A stretch of 64,000 nt of DNA from Aliiroseovarius sediminilitoris (GCF_900109955.1 NZ_FOJB01000001.1:992001-1056000); one strand, 5' to 3'; counted from the stretch's first letter, positions 1 through 8,605 are shown. Notes: generated from the sequence alone by a model not told the origin. Made by a program: numbers and translations.

Positions 1-932
1 GCTGGACACTGGCGCAGATCATCCCCTATCCGGGCCGGTTCCGGCTGGCGATGCAAGCGGCCCGATTGGGTCGCCCGCTGCGCAAATTCATGCCAGACCC
101 GCGACTGGAGGCGATGCTGGAAATGGCACCGCCCAAGTTGCCAAAACCCAGCCCGAACGATAAGCCGCAAACCTTTCCGGCCAAGGGTGCGCGCAAGAAA
201 CGCGTGGCGCTGTTGACCGGTTGCGCGCAGAAGGCACTGGACACGGACATCAATGACGCAACGATCCGCCTGCTGACGCGACTGGGCTGTGACGTGGTGG
301 TGGCCAAGGGCATGGGGTGTTGCGGGGCGCTGACCCATCACATGGGCAAAGAGCGTGAGAGCCACGCCCAGGCTGGTGCAAATATCACCGCCTGGATCGC
401 CGAGAAAAACGGCGCGGGGCTGGACGCCATCGTCATCAACACTTCAGGGTGCGGCACGACCGTCAAGGATTACGGGCACATGTTCCGCAATGACGCGTTG
501 GCCGAAGATGCTGCGACGGTGTCGGCATTGGCCATGGATGTCAGCGAACTTCTGATGAAACTCGATCTGCCCGAAGCGCAGATGAACAAGCGGGTGGCCT
601 ATCATTCGGCCTGTAGTTTGCAACACGGCCAGCAGGTCAAAACCCACCCCAAAACGCTTTTGAAACGCGCAGGATTCGAGGTCGTCGAACCCGTCGATGC
701 CCATCTATGCTGCGGGTCCGCCGGGACGTATAACCTGATGCAGCCCGCGATCTCGCAAGAGTTGAAACGCCGCAAGGTCGCTAATCTGGAAGCCAAAACG
801 CCCGAGATCATCGCAGCCGGTAATATTGGCTGCATGATGCAGATCGGATCGGGCACAGGTGTCCCGGTGGTTCACACGGTCGAGTTGTTGGATTGGGCAA
901 CCGGGGGGCCACAGCCACGCAAATTGACCTGA
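1..932 (+). CDS. glcF: glycolate oxidase iron-sulfur subunit, 5' end missing
   Basis: C-terminal part of the Fe-S subunit of glycolate oxidase (GlcDEF), which passes electrons from glycolate oxidation towards the respiratory chain. The frame is already open at base 3, so the gene begins upstream of the window. Two cysteine-rich CCG modules are visible: TGCAQ with GMGCCGALTHHMGK, and YHSACSLQHGQQ with HLCCGSAGTYNL. The N-terminal 2[4Fe-4S] ferredoxin part lies outside the window. The last residues (VHTVELLDWATGG) are typical of the GlcF C-terminus. glcD and glcE probably lie just upstream, but this is not visible. Confidence 0.93.
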   Translation, partial: WTLAQIIPYPGRFRLAMQAARLGRPLRKFMPDPRLEAMLEMAPPKLPKPSPNDKPQTFPAKGARKKRVALLTGCAQKALDTDINDATIRLLTRLGCDVVVAKGMGCCGALTHHMGKERESHAQAGANITAWIAEKNGAGLDAIVINTSGCGTTVKDYGHMFRNDALAEDAATVSALAMDVSELLMKLDLPEAQMNKRVAYHSACSLQHGQQVKTHPKTLLKRAGFEVVEPVDAHLCCGSAGTYNLMQPAISQELKRRKVANLEAKTPEIIAAGNIGCMMQIGSGTGVPVVHTVELLDWATGGPQPRKLT

Positions 933-1021
933 CCATGGCAGTTTTTTCTTTTTCCTGTCCCCATTTTCGCCCTAAACATATGGTGAGAGGGTGGAAGAAC
1001 CGCCCCACCAGAGGCAGAGAA

Positions 1022-1849
1022 ATGAAGAAACTAATCGCTATGATGGCGGTGGGCCTATGGCTTGCCAGCCCTTTGGTCGCATCCGATCCGTCACCGCTGC
1101 GAACCTTGATGACAGGGGATGAAAGCCGGGGATGGGAAGGCGTAGGGCGGTTGAACATCGGCGCAGGTGGCTTATGCACTGGCGCGATGATTGGCGAAAA
1201 CCTGGTGCTGACTGCTGCGCATTGCATGTTTGACAAAACCACGGGCGAACGTGTTCAACCCAAAGACATTCAGTTTCTGGCGGGCTGGCGCAACGGTCGG
1301 GCGTCGGCCTATCGCGGGGTGCGCCGGGCGGTTGTGCATCCTGATTTCACCTTTTCAGGCGATGACAAGGCTGCCCGCGTTGTGAACGATCTGGCGGTGC
1401 TGGAGTTGGATCAGCCGATCCGCAAAAGCTCGGTCAAGCCGTTCGCCATTCATTCCCGCCCGCGCAAGGGGGCCGAGGTCGGCGTCGTGTCCTATGCGCA
1501 TGATCGCGCAGAAAGTCCGGCATTGCAGGAAATGTGTAAGGTGCTCGCGCGTCAAAGCGGGGCGCTGGTGCTGAGTTGCTCAGTCGATTTCGGCTCGTCC
1601 GGTGCGCCGGTTTTTGTGGTGCAGGATGGAAAGCCCGCGATTGTGTCGGTGATTTCGGCAAAGGCAATGGTGCGGAACATTCCTGTGTCGCTGGGCACCA
1701 GCCTTGAAAAACCGCTGGCGGACCTCATGGATATGCTTGCCAATGGCGATGGCGTCTTTGCGCGCGTGCAGCCCGTGTCGCGCCCACCGGTAAGCAACTT
1801 CGGAACCGGTGCCGCCGGCCCGGGCGGCGCAAAATTCCTGCGCCCGTAA
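1022..1849 (+). CDS. secreted trypsin-like serine protease (first of a tandem pair)
   Basis: 275-residue S1-family protease. A signal peptide (MKKLIAMMAVGLWLASPLVA) sends it to the periplasm or beyond. The catalytic triad is visible: His in LTAAHC, Asp in NDLAVLEL, Ser in FGSSGAPVF. The ATG at 1022 is chosen because it opens a perfect signal peptide and follows a purine-rich GAGGCAGAG site. After the catalytic domain comes a Pro/Gly-rich linker of about 25 residues and the terminal octapeptide GGAKFLRP, which recurs at the end of the next gene. Its TAA stop overlaps the next ATG (TAATG), which suggests translational coupling. The substrate is unknown. Confidence 0.88.
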   Translation: MKKLIAMMAVGLWLASPLVASDPSPLRTLMTGDESRGWEGVGRLNIGAGGLCTGAMIGENLVLTAAHCMFDKTTGERVQPKDIQFLAGWRNGRASAYRGVRRAVVHPDFTFSGDDKAARVVNDLAVLELDQPIRKSSVKPFAIHSRPRKGAEVGVVSYAHDRAESPALQEMCKVLARQSGALVLSCSVDFGSSGAPVFVVQDGKPAIVSVISAKAMVRNIPVSLGTSLEKPLADLMDMLANGDGVFARVQPVSRPPVSNFGTGAAGPGGAKFLRP

Positions 1850-2667
1850 TGCTAAGGTTGCGCTGCTTTTTCCTTTGTTTCTCGGCACTTCTTCTAACGC
1901 TTCCCGCCGCGATGGCGGAAGAGTCCACGAGCCTGCGCCGCTTGACCAAACGTGAAGACTTGTTTGGATACGAGGCTGTTGGGCGTCTGGATTTCGGGCA
2001 AACGGGTTATTGCACCGGTGTCTTGATTACAACAGACCTTGTTCTGACAGCCGCCCATTGTCTGCGCAGTGTTGCGCGTGCGGGCCATGTCCAGGGGCTT
2101 CGCTTTCGGGCAGGTTTGCGCGACGGGCGCGCCGTGGCAACTCGCAACGCGAAACTGGCGATCATGCATCCGGACTATGACCCCAATCAGCGGATGAATG
2201 CTGTGAATATTCGCAACGATGTTGGATTGGTGCAACTTGACGCCCCAATTGCGGCGGCGGTCGCAGCCCCGTTTGCGGTTGCGCAGCTTCCACCCACCAA
2301 ACGGAAAGTGTCGGTGGTCAGCTTCGGGGAAGGGCGCGATGCTGCCCTGTCGCGGCAAGCGGTCTGTGACGTATTGGGGCGAAATGCAGGTTTGCTGGCC
2401 TTTGATTGCGATGTCACGTTCGGATCGTCCGGGGCCCCGGTGTTTGACGACAGCGCACGCCGCGTGCGCATCGTGTCGCTCGTGTCCGCGGGAACGCGGG
2501 GCGGGCGCAACAAGATCGCCTATGGCACAGAATTGTTCGAGCGTGTGGCCGAAATAAAGCGTGCCCTGCGGGCCGGAACAGGCATCATTGGTAAAACCGG
2601 TTTTAAGCCTCGCCGATTAGGCGTCGGGCAGTCGAATGATGGTGGCGCGAAATTTCTGCGTCCCTGA
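1849..2667 (+). CDS. secreted trypsin-like serine protease (second of a tandem pair)
   Basis: 272-residue paralogue of the preceding gene with its own signal peptide (about residues 1-22). Triad: His in LTAAHC, Asp in RNDVGLVQL, Ser in FGSSGAPVF. Cysteines before His and around the Ser loop match the first copy, so the pair arose by tandem duplication but has diverged strongly in surface regions. The C-terminal linker is different (basic, containing KPRRLG), yet the protein ends in the same GGAKFLRP as its neighbour. This selective conservation suggests the tail is functional. The start is fixed by the one-base overlap with the upstream stop codon. Confidence 0.88.
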   Translation: MLRLRCFFLCFSALLLTLPAAMAEESTSLRRLTKREDLFGYEAVGRLDFGQTGYCTGVLITTDLVLTAAHCLRSVARAGHVQGLRFRAGLRDGRAVATRNAKLAIMHPDYDPNQRMNAVNIRNDVGLVQLDAPIAAAVAAPFAVAQLPPTKRKVSVVSFGEGRDAALSRQAVCDVLGRNAGLLAFDCDVTFGSSGAPVFDDSARRVRIVSLVSAGTRGGRNKIAYGTELFERVAEIKRALRAGTGIIGKTGFKPRRLGVGQSNDGGAKFLRP

Positions 2668-2670
2668 CCC

Positions 2671-2698
2671 CTTGAAGGGCGAAAAAACTTCCATAAAT
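2671..2698 (+). promoter_or_regulatory. candidate heat-shock (RpoH-type) promoter of the hsp20 gene
   Basis: CTTGAA at 2671-2676 is followed after about 16 bases by an A/T-rich CATAAAT element (2692-2698). CTTGAA is the classical -35 sequence of RpoH-dependent promoters, and the gene downstream is a small heat-shock protein. The site lies just after the stop codon of the second protease, about 90 bases before the hsp20 ATG. Assigned by eye only. Confidence 0.5.
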
Positions 2699-2787
2699 CT
2701 GTGGCACGGGCGCCGAAGGATCGGGCCCGGAACTCTGCCTGTCCCAGTGAAGGGAAGGCGCAACACTGTCGCTTTCAGGAGGACACC

Positions 2788-3240
2788 ATGCGTAACTTTG
2801 ACCTTTCGCCCCTATACCGCGCCACCGTCGGTTTCGATCAGATCGCCGACTTGATGGACCGGGTGCTGACCAATGACGTGAGCCGCGAAAGCTATCCGCC
2901 CTATAACATTGAAAAGATCGCTGACGACGGTTGGCGCATTTCGGTTGCCGTGGCGGGCTTCACCGAAGACGAACTGTCGGTGGAAGTTCGCGAAAACGCC
3001 TTGGTCATCTCGGCCAAGAAGGCGGACGAGGAAGAGCGGACCTATCTGCACCGTGGCATTGCCACGCGTGCGTTCGAGCGCCGCTTTCATCTGGCCGACC
3101 ATGTGCGCGTGACGGGCGCATCCCATGAACATGGTATGTTGCATATCGACCTTGTGCGCGAAGTGCCCGAGGCTTTGAAGCCGCGCCGGATCGAGATTGC
3201 AAAATCCAAGGACGTGGAACGCAAAGCGATCGAAGCCTAA
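2788..3240 (+). CDS. Hsp20/IbpA-family small heat-shock protein
   Basis: 150-residue ATP-independent holdase chaperone that binds unfolding proteins in the cytoplasm. The alpha-crystallin domain spans about residues 35-125, with the IbpA-like opening (YPPYNIEK), the AGFTEDEL loop, and YLHRGIATRAFERRFHLAD leading into the conserved strand. The ATG at 2788 follows a perfect AGGAGG site, which settles the start. A heat-shock-type promoter lies upstream and a strong terminator directly after, so it is probably transcribed alone. Confidence 0.92.
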   Translation: MRNFDLSPLYRATVGFDQIADLMDRVLTNDVSRESYPPYNIEKIADDGWRISVAVAGFTEDELSVEVRENALVISAKKADEEERTYLHRGIATRAFERRFHLADHVRVTGASHEHGMLHIDLVREVPEALKPRRIEIAKSKDVERKAIEA

Positions 3241-3267
3241 ACATGGCTTGATCATCCGATAAGATGG

Positions 3268-3297
3268 GCGCGGAGGACAACCTCCGCGCTTTTGTTT
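3268..3297 (+). terminator. Rho-independent terminator after hsp20
   Basis: Perfect 9-bp stem (GCGCGGAGG / CCTCCGCGC) with an ACAA loop, followed by TTTTGTTTT. It sits between the convergent hsp20 and ribN genes. The ribN stop codon overlaps the T-tract. Confidence 0.9.
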
Positions 3298-4175
3298 TAC
3301 ACGGTCTGACGTCGTTCCTGTTCCAGCAGGTAAAAGCTGGCCGCCAGAATGATCGCGGTGCCCAGCCACATGGACCCGGTTGGCAGAAAACCGAAAACGG
3401 CAAATCCCAGCACCACGTTGAACACCAGCTTCAGATGGTCAAACGGTTGCAGGAAGGCCGCATCGGCCAGCGAGTAGGCACGCACCAGCACATGCTGTGC
3501 AAAGGCGGTCAATAGCCCGGCACCGACCACCAGCCAGATTGCGTCCATCGGCAGGGTGAACCCTGACCCAAGCGCCAAAGCGGCATTGATCGGGCTGAGG
3601 AGGACCAGAAGATAGATCGTGACTGTCTCCGGCCCATCTGCGCGGGTCAGAAACTTCGTGATCACCGAACTGGCCGCCCAAAGGGCGGCGGCGCCGACGG
3701 GCAGAAGGGCCACAAGCTCGAACCGGTCGGACCAGGGTTCAAGGATGACTGCACCGCCGATGATCCCAAGAAGGACCGCACCCCAGCGATGCATGGACAC
3801 CGTTTCACGCAGGAACAGCCCCGCACCGAGTGTCACAAAAAACGGGGATAGTAAGATAAGTGCGATGGCCTGCCAGATCGGAACATACGCCAAGCCCAGC
3901 GTCCAAAGCTGGACACCTCCGGCGGCCAAGGCGACGCGCAGAATATGCAACCAGACCTGCCCGGTTTTTATCGCCGCCGCACGGTGGCGAACCACCCATG
4001 GCAGGTAAAACCCCAAAGCGATCAGATATTGCCAGAACGTAACCGAGGGCGCGGACGCCCCCATTTTCATTGTCGCCCCTTGCAGAGCTGTGTTCACGAC
4101 GGCGAAGCTTGCGCCTGCCAGAACCATGAGACCAGCGGCCTTCACAGGCGTGGTCAGTGTCAGTTGATGAGCCAT
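3297..4175 (-). CDS. ribN: riboflavin transporter, EamA/DMT family (RibN type)
   Basis: 292-residue inner-membrane protein with about ten transmembrane helices and two EamA repeats. Its sequence alone says only drug/metabolite transporter. The assignment to riboflavin uptake rests on the FMN riboswitch in its leader, the arrangement known for RibN of rhizobia and roseobacters. The start at 4175 (MAHQLTLTTPVKAAGL) is preferred because AAGGAAGAAAGGAC lies just upstream and the leader extends into the riboswitch; a longer frame to 4268 would run through the switch. The gene is monocistronic and ends at the hsp20 terminator. Expression should fall when FMN is plentiful. Confidence 0.85.
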   Translation of the reverse strand: MAHQLTLTTPVKAAGLMVLAGASFAVVNTALQGATMKMGASAPSVTFWQYLIALGFYLPWVVRHRAAAIKTGQVWLHILRVALAAGGVQLWTLGLAYVPIWQAIALILLSPFFVTLGAGLFLRETVSMHRWGAVLLGIIGGAVILEPWSDRFELVALLPVGAAALWAASSVITKFLTRADGPETVTIYLLVLLSPINAALALGSGFTLPMDAIWLVVGAGLLTAFAQHVLVRAYSLADAAFLQPFDHLKLVFNVVLGFAVFGFLPTGSMWLGTAIILAASFYLLEQERRQTV

Positions 4176-4224
4176 TGCGCAATGTCCTTTCTTCCTTACG
4201 CGTTGACCCAAGGCAGAAGGACAA

Positions 4225-4249
4225 GGCGCGCGGGAAAACCCGTCGCGCC
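4225..4249 (-). promoter_or_regulatory. GC-rich hairpin, possible expression platform of the FMN riboswitch
   Basis: On the minus strand GGCGCGACGGG, TTTT and CCCGCGCGCC form a strong, slightly bulged hairpin between the riboswitch aptamer and the ribN start. There is no good U-tract after it, so whether it ends transcription or acts on translation cannot be decided by eye. Confidence 0.5.
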
Positions 4250-4261
4250 TTTGACCATCCT

Positions 4262-4388
4262 CTTCCATCCGGACTTTAACCGTCGGCCCCGGAATTTCAC
4301 CGGATCTGCTGACCCAGGCGTTTCATTAGAAACGCGAGGCGCTCGCGGGCTGTAACCGCCGGTGGGGAATTTCGCCCCGCCCTGAGAA
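4262..4388 (-). ncRNA. FMN riboswitch (RFN element)
   Basis: Read on the minus strand the leader contains the classic RFN signatures in order: TTCTCAGGGCGGGG, GAAATTCCCCACCGGCGGT, AGCCCGCGAGCG, then a variable hairpin (GCCTCGCGTTTCTAATGAAACGC region), GATCCGGTGAAATTCCGG, and GCCGACGGTTAAAGTCCGGATG, closing the P1 stem. The element senses FMN and lies about 90 bases upstream of the ribN start. Confidence 0.96.
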
Positions 4389-4454
4389 TGTCGCCACCCC
4401 GGCCGGGGCAGCGACAGGGAAGATAGGTTCGGGATGGCGCGCGGTCAAGCGGCC

Positions 4455-6419
4455 TTAGTTCGACAGGCTTTCGGCCAGACGCATCAGCGTGACCGCCTCG
4501 GCCCGGTAGCCATAAGGGTCGTCGCCCTTGGACCCGTTGGCCAGCGCGATGGCGTCGGAGTACGTCCAGTCGCCAAGATATTTGTCCTCGCGCAGCAACT
4601 GGCCGAAGCCAGCGATGGCGGCGGCAAACTGCTGTTCGCTGCCCGCTTTGTCCGCATCGGACATGATCGGCGTCTCGATCAACGTGCTGACATCCTCGCC
4701 GGGGCGTTTGTAGCGCAGTTTGAGAAAGCCAATCTCGTCCGACCCATCCGCGTCAGGGCTCGGGGCATAGCGTAGCGCGTCTGTCAAAACGGCATCCGAG
4801 CCGACAGGCGTGACCTCGTAGATCGCCGTCACCTGATGGCCCGCCCCAATCTCGCCCGCGTCCACCTTGTCATTGTTGAAGTCCTCGCGCGCCAAGGTGC
4901 GGGTTTCATAGCCGATCAGACGGTATTCCGCGATTTGGGTAGGGTTGAACTCGATTTGTATTTTTACGTCATCAGCAAGGGGGTAAAGCACGCCGGAAAG
5001 CTGATCGACGAGCACTTTTCGCGCCTCGCCCAGCGTATCGATATACGCGGCCTGCCCATTTCCGTTCTGCGCCAGTGCCTGCATGGTCGCGTCATCCAGA
5101 TTGCCGCGCCCGAAGCCCAGGATCGACAGATAGGTGCCGGTGTCGCGCTTGTCCGCAATGAAATCCTTCAGCGCGTCGGGGTCGTGAATGCCCACATTGA
5201 AATCACCATCCGTGGCCAGCAGCACTCGACCAACTTCGCCGTCAGCGGCCATGCGGTCCGCAATCTGATATGCCAGTTCGATCCCTTGCGCACCAGCGGT
5301 CGATCCACCAGCATCCAACCGGTCCAGAGCGCCCAGAATGGTGTCACGATCTGCGGCTTTGGTGGGTTCCAGAACCTCGCCTGCGCTGCCAGCATAAGCG
5401 ACGATGGCGACCTCATCCTCCGGCCGCAATTCGGATAACATCAGGCGCAGGCTTTGCTTCAGAAGCGGCAGTTTATCGGGGTCTGACATCGACCCGGACG
5501 TGTCGATCAGGAACACCAGGTTCAGCGGTGGGCGGTCCGTGATCATCTCGCCCTGAATGCCGATTTGCACCAGTTGCGTGCCGGAATTCCACGGCGTTTG
5601 CATCGTCGTAACCGTGGGTGCGAACGGATGCGGCCCCTCGGGCGCGGGGTAGGTGTAGGGGAAGTAGTTCACCATTTCCTCGATCCGCACCGCGTTCGGG
5701 TTGGGCAGATAGCCCGATTTCAAATCGCGCCGCACCACCGCATAGCTGGCCGTGTCCACGTCGATCGAGAAGGTGGAAACCGGGTCCTCGGTTGTAATTT
5801 TCAGGGGCGAAGGGACCTCGTTGGCGTATTCTTCGCCGCGTGCATCCCGCGGCACGGGTAGGATGCCGGGCATGTCGTCATACTTGATGTAACCGTCGCT
5901 GTCCGCAAAGGGCGATCCGTCCGCTTCCATCAACGGTTCGGCGACAACGGAAGGGGTGGCTTGCCCGGTCTGCGCACGCAACTCAGTCGTGCTGTCAGAC
6001 CGAGTCCGTGCGGGCGGCTGTGCAACTTTTCCCAAAGGTTTGGGGGCGGACGGCGCGATTGCTTCTTCGCGTTCAATCAGCGTGTCATCGACTGTGGGTG
6101 TCGGGGTCATCGTCACCCCCGGCATTTCCACCCGATCAACATTCGGCATCACCACCAGCACGGCAAAGCCCACCGCCACCAGCGCGGTCGTCGCAGCCAA
6201 TCCGCCGCGTGTGTTCAACGCATTCAACATTTCAAGAACTCCTTTTCCAAGCGCCCCGAATTTCGGAGCGTCAGAAGTAGGACGCGCGCCGTCACGCGAT
6301 CCTTGGAGGTCATCGAAATTTTTCATCGCAAGCGCCAGATCGGCCTCTTTCTTTGAGGCGTCCGGGGCAGGTGGGGCCGCGTGCAGGGCGGCCTTCAGAT
6401 CGTCCAGATCGTCGGTCAT
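4455..6419 (-). CDS. membrane-anchored VWA-domain protein (YfbK-like, DUF3520)
   Basis: 654 residues. An acidic cytoplasmic N-terminus (about 1-70) is followed by one transmembrane helix (about 72-92), a Pro/Thr-rich linker, a von Willebrand N-terminal domain (about 205-290), and a VWA domain whose MIDAS motif DTSGS is at residues 306-310. A DUF3520-type C-terminal domain ends the protein. Most of it should be periplasmic. The MIDAS motif implies metal-dependent binding of an unknown partner. Its start overlaps the stop of the upstream ECF sigma gene by four bases, so the two are one operon. The topology (cytoplasmic head, one helix, large outside sensor) is that of an anti-sigma partner; this is inference. 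Confidence 0.85.
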   Translation of the reverse strand: MTDDLDDLKAALHAAPPAPDASKKEADLALAMKNFDDLQGSRDGARPTSDAPKFGALGKGVLEMLNALNTRGGLAATTALVAVGFAVLVVMPNVDRVEMPGVTMTPTPTVDDTLIEREEAIAPSAPKPLGKVAQPPARTRSDSTTELRAQTGQATPSVVAEPLMEADGSPFADSDGYIKYDDMPGILPVPRDARGEEYANEVPSPLKITTEDPVSTFSIDVDTASYAVVRRDLKSGYLPNPNAVRIEEMVNYFPYTYPAPEGPHPFAPTVTTMQTPWNSGTQLVQIGIQGEMITDRPPLNLVFLIDTSGSMSDPDKLPLLKQSLRLMLSELRPEDEVAIVAYAGSAGEVLEPTKAADRDTILGALDRLDAGGSTAGAQGIELAYQIADRMAADGEVGRVLLATDGDFNVGIHDPDALKDFIADKRDTGTYLSILGFGRGNLDDATMQALAQNGNGQAAYIDTLGEARKVLVDQLSGVLYPLADDVKIQIEFNPTQIAEYRLIGYETRTLAREDFNNDKVDAGEIGAGHQVTAIYEVTPVGSDAVLTDALRYAPSPDADGSDEIGFLKLRYKRPGEDVSTLIETPIMSDADKAGSEQQFAAAIAGFGQLLREDKYLGDWTYSDAIALANGSKGDDPYGYRAEAVTLMRLAESLSN

Positions 6420-6964
6420 ATCGCGTCCTCCTCAGCCCGCATCGCACGCAGGCGTTTCTTCACTTCGGACATCCGCCAGGCGATGGTGCCTTCGGACAGA
6501 CCCAGAACGTCGCCGGCTTGCGCCTGTGTCAATTCTTCACCAAGAACCAATGCGACGGTGTCACGTAACTCGTCGGGCAGGGCGGTCATGGCCTGGGTCA
6601 GCCAATCCTGCGCCTCGGTCTCTTCCCGGATGGCTGCGCGCCGGTTCACTTCCCAATCACCCCAGCCATCGGCAGCCCGCGCGTGGGTTGCAGCACGGCG
6701 GCGACGGTCATGGGCGGCATTCACGGCAATGCGGTAGAGCCAGGTTGTGAACCGTGCCTCGGCCCGGAAACCTTTTAGCTTGGCGGGCAGGGCCGCGCAG
6801 ATATCTTGCGTCAGGTCTTCGGCATCCGCCCGATTTCCCATCATCCGGAACGTAAACGCGAACAGCCGGTCATAGTGGCGTGACAGCAGGGCCGCGAAGG
6901 CAGCCCTGTCCCCTGTCACCGCCGCTGCGGCCAGTTCCTCGTCCTGATCGGTCATCATCTTCAC
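6416..6964 (-). CDS. ECF RNA polymerase sigma factor
   Basis: 182-residue sigma-70 family factor of the extracytoplasmic-function group. Region 2 is visible as RLFAFTFRMMGNRADAEDLTQDI with FTTWLYRIAVNAAHD; region 4 as LPDELRDTVALVLGEELTQAQAG and LGLSEGTIAWRMSEVKKRL. It redirects RNA polymerase to a small regulon, probably including this operon. The first ATG is at 6964; a start at 6955 (MTDQDEEL) is equally possible because the ATGATG region has only a weak GAAG site. It is coupled to the VWA gene by an ATGA overlap. Confidence 0.9.
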   Translation of the reverse strand: MKMMTDQDEELAAAAVTGDRAAFAALLSRHYDRLFAFTFRMMGNRADAEDLTQDICAALPAKLKGFRAEARFTTWLYRIAVNAAHDRRRRAATHARAADGWGDWEVNRRAAIREETEAQDWLTQAMTALPDELRDTVALVLGEELTQAQAGDVLGLSEGTIAWRMSEVKKRLRAMRAEEDAI

Positions 6965-7008
6965 ATAGAGTAAGACGCGGGCGAAACGTCAATCCTTGGC
7001 GGAAATAC

Positions 7009-7041
7009 GAAAAAAGGCGGCAGGTTGCCCCACCGCCTTGA
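7009..7041 (-). terminator. Rho-independent terminator after gabD
   Basis: On the minus strand AAGGCGG pairs with CCGCCTT around a GC-containing loop and is followed by TTTTTCG. It lies about 25 bases after the gabD stop codon. Confidence 0.8.
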
Positions 7042-7063
7042 ACCTATTGCTTTTTCACTCAGA

Positions 7064-8542
7064 TCAGACCGACATGCAGATATATTTCATCTCAAGGAAA
7101 TCCTCGATCCCGTGGCGTGAACCTTCGCGGCCAAGGCCCGATTGTTTCACGCCACCAAACGGTGCGGTTTCGGTCGAGATGATGCCGGTGTTCACCCCGA
7201 CGATCCCGTATTCCAGCGCCTCGGCCACTTTGTAGACACGGCTCAGGTTGTTGGCATAGAAATACGACGCCAGCCCGAAAATCGTGTCGTTGGCCTGTGC
7301 GATCACGTCATCTTCATCCTTGAACTTGAACAAGGGCGCCATGGGTCCGAAGGTCTCGTCCGTGGCGACCTCCATATCACGCGTGGCGTTCTTGATAATT
7401 GTGGGTTCGAAGAACAGCCCGCCTTTTTCGTGCTCCTTGCCGCCCAAAATGATCTCGCCGCCCTTGGAGGTTGCGTCGGCGATGTGCTCGCGCACTTTTT
7501 CAACCGCGCTTTGCGAGATCAATGGACCCAGGGCAATGCCTTCGTTCAACCCGTCACCGACGGGCAGGGCGGACACGGCCTTGGTGAAGCGCTTGGCGAA
7601 TTCGTCATAGACGCCTTCCTGCACATAGATCCGGTTGGCGCAGACGCAGGTCTGGCCATTGTTGCGGAATTTGCAGGCGATGGCGCCTTCGACGGCGGCA
7701 TCCAGATCGGCGTCGTCAAACACGATGAAGGGCGCGTTGCCGCCCAGCTCCATCGAGCATTTCAGCACCTGATCGGCGGCCTGACGCAGCAGGATGCGGC
7801 CAACATTGGTCGATCCTGTGAAAGTCAGCTTGCGCACCAAGGGGTTCTCGCAGAACTCCTTGCCGATGTCTGAACTGCGCGAGCTGGGCACGATGTTGAA
7901 CACACCGGCCGGGATGCCCGCACGGTCAGCCAGGACGGCCAGAGCGGTGGCAGACAGCGGTGTCTCCGCCGCCGGACGCCCCACAAAGCCACATCCTGCC
8001 GCGACAGCCGGGCCGCATTTGCGTGTGATCATCGCGTTGGGGAAGTTCCACGGCGTGATCGAGGCGACGACCCCGATCGGCTGACGGATCACCATCAGCC
8101 GCTTGTCGGGTTGGTGGCCGGGGATGGTTTCGCCATAGATGCGTTTTGCCTCTTCGCCGAACCATTCGATGAAGCTGGCACCATAGGCGATCTCGCCGGT
8201 CGCCTCGGCCAGGGGTTTGCCCATTTCAGCGGTCAGGATGGTGGCCAGGTCGCCCTGGTTTTCCATCATAAGGTTGAACCATTTGCGCATGATGCCCGCG
8301 CGTTCTTTCGCGGTGCGCTTGGCCCATTCGCGGCCCGCCTTATCGGCGCAGTCGATCGCGTGCGCGACTTCGGCGCGGGACAGATCTGCCACTTTGGCAA
8401 TCACATCGCCGCGTGCGGGGTTCTTGACATCGAAGGTTGCGCCGTCTTTGGCATCGATCCATTCGCCGTTCACATAGGCGCGGGTTTCGACCAAGGACGG
8501 GTCTTTCAGCAAGCTCTTCAGCTCGGTTGCATTGGCGGCCAT
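7064..8542 (-). CDS. gabD: NAD(P)-dependent succinate-semialdehyde dehydrogenase
   Basis: 492 residues, the usual GabD length. It oxidises succinate semialdehyde to succinate in GABA and related catabolism. Aldehyde dehydrogenase motifs are clear: ITPWNFPNAMITRK (cofactor), TFTGSTNVGR, the catalytic Glu in MELGGNAPFIVFDD and Cys in NNGQTCVCANR. The C-terminal PFGGVKQSGLGREGSRHG is typical of GabD. The start at 8542 follows GGGAGAGGAAA. The reading frame stays open for another 195 codons upstream, but that part is antisense to the divergent hydrolase gene and not coding. Activity on glutarate semialdehyde is possible too. Confidence 0.9.
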   Translation of the reverse strand: MAANATELKSLLKDPSLVETRAYVNGEWIDAKDGATFDVKNPARGDVIAKVADLSRAEVAHAIDCADKAGREWAKRTAKERAGIMRKWFNLMMENQGDLATILTAEMGKPLAEATGEIAYGASFIEWFGEEAKRIYGETIPGHQPDKRLMVIRQPIGVVASITPWNFPNAMITRKCGPAVAAGCGFVGRPAAETPLSATALAVLADRAGIPAGVFNIVPSSRSSDIGKEFCENPLVRKLTFTGSTNVGRILLRQAADQVLKCSMELGGNAPFIVFDDADLDAAVEGAIACKFRNNGQTCVCANRIYVQEGVYDEFAKRFTKAVSALPVGDGLNEGIALGPLISQSAVEKVREHIADATSKGGEIILGGKEHEKGGLFFEPTIIKNATRDMEVATDETFGPMAPLFKFKDEDDVIAQANDTIFGLASYFYANNLSRVYKVAEALEYGIVGVNTGIISTETAPFGGVKQSGLGREGSRHGIEDFLEMKYICMSV

Positions 8543-8605
8543 TTTCCTCTCCCATAGCTCTGGTGTCGTTCGGGGTGGTCCCGACGCAATCACAGGACAT
8601 CTGTC

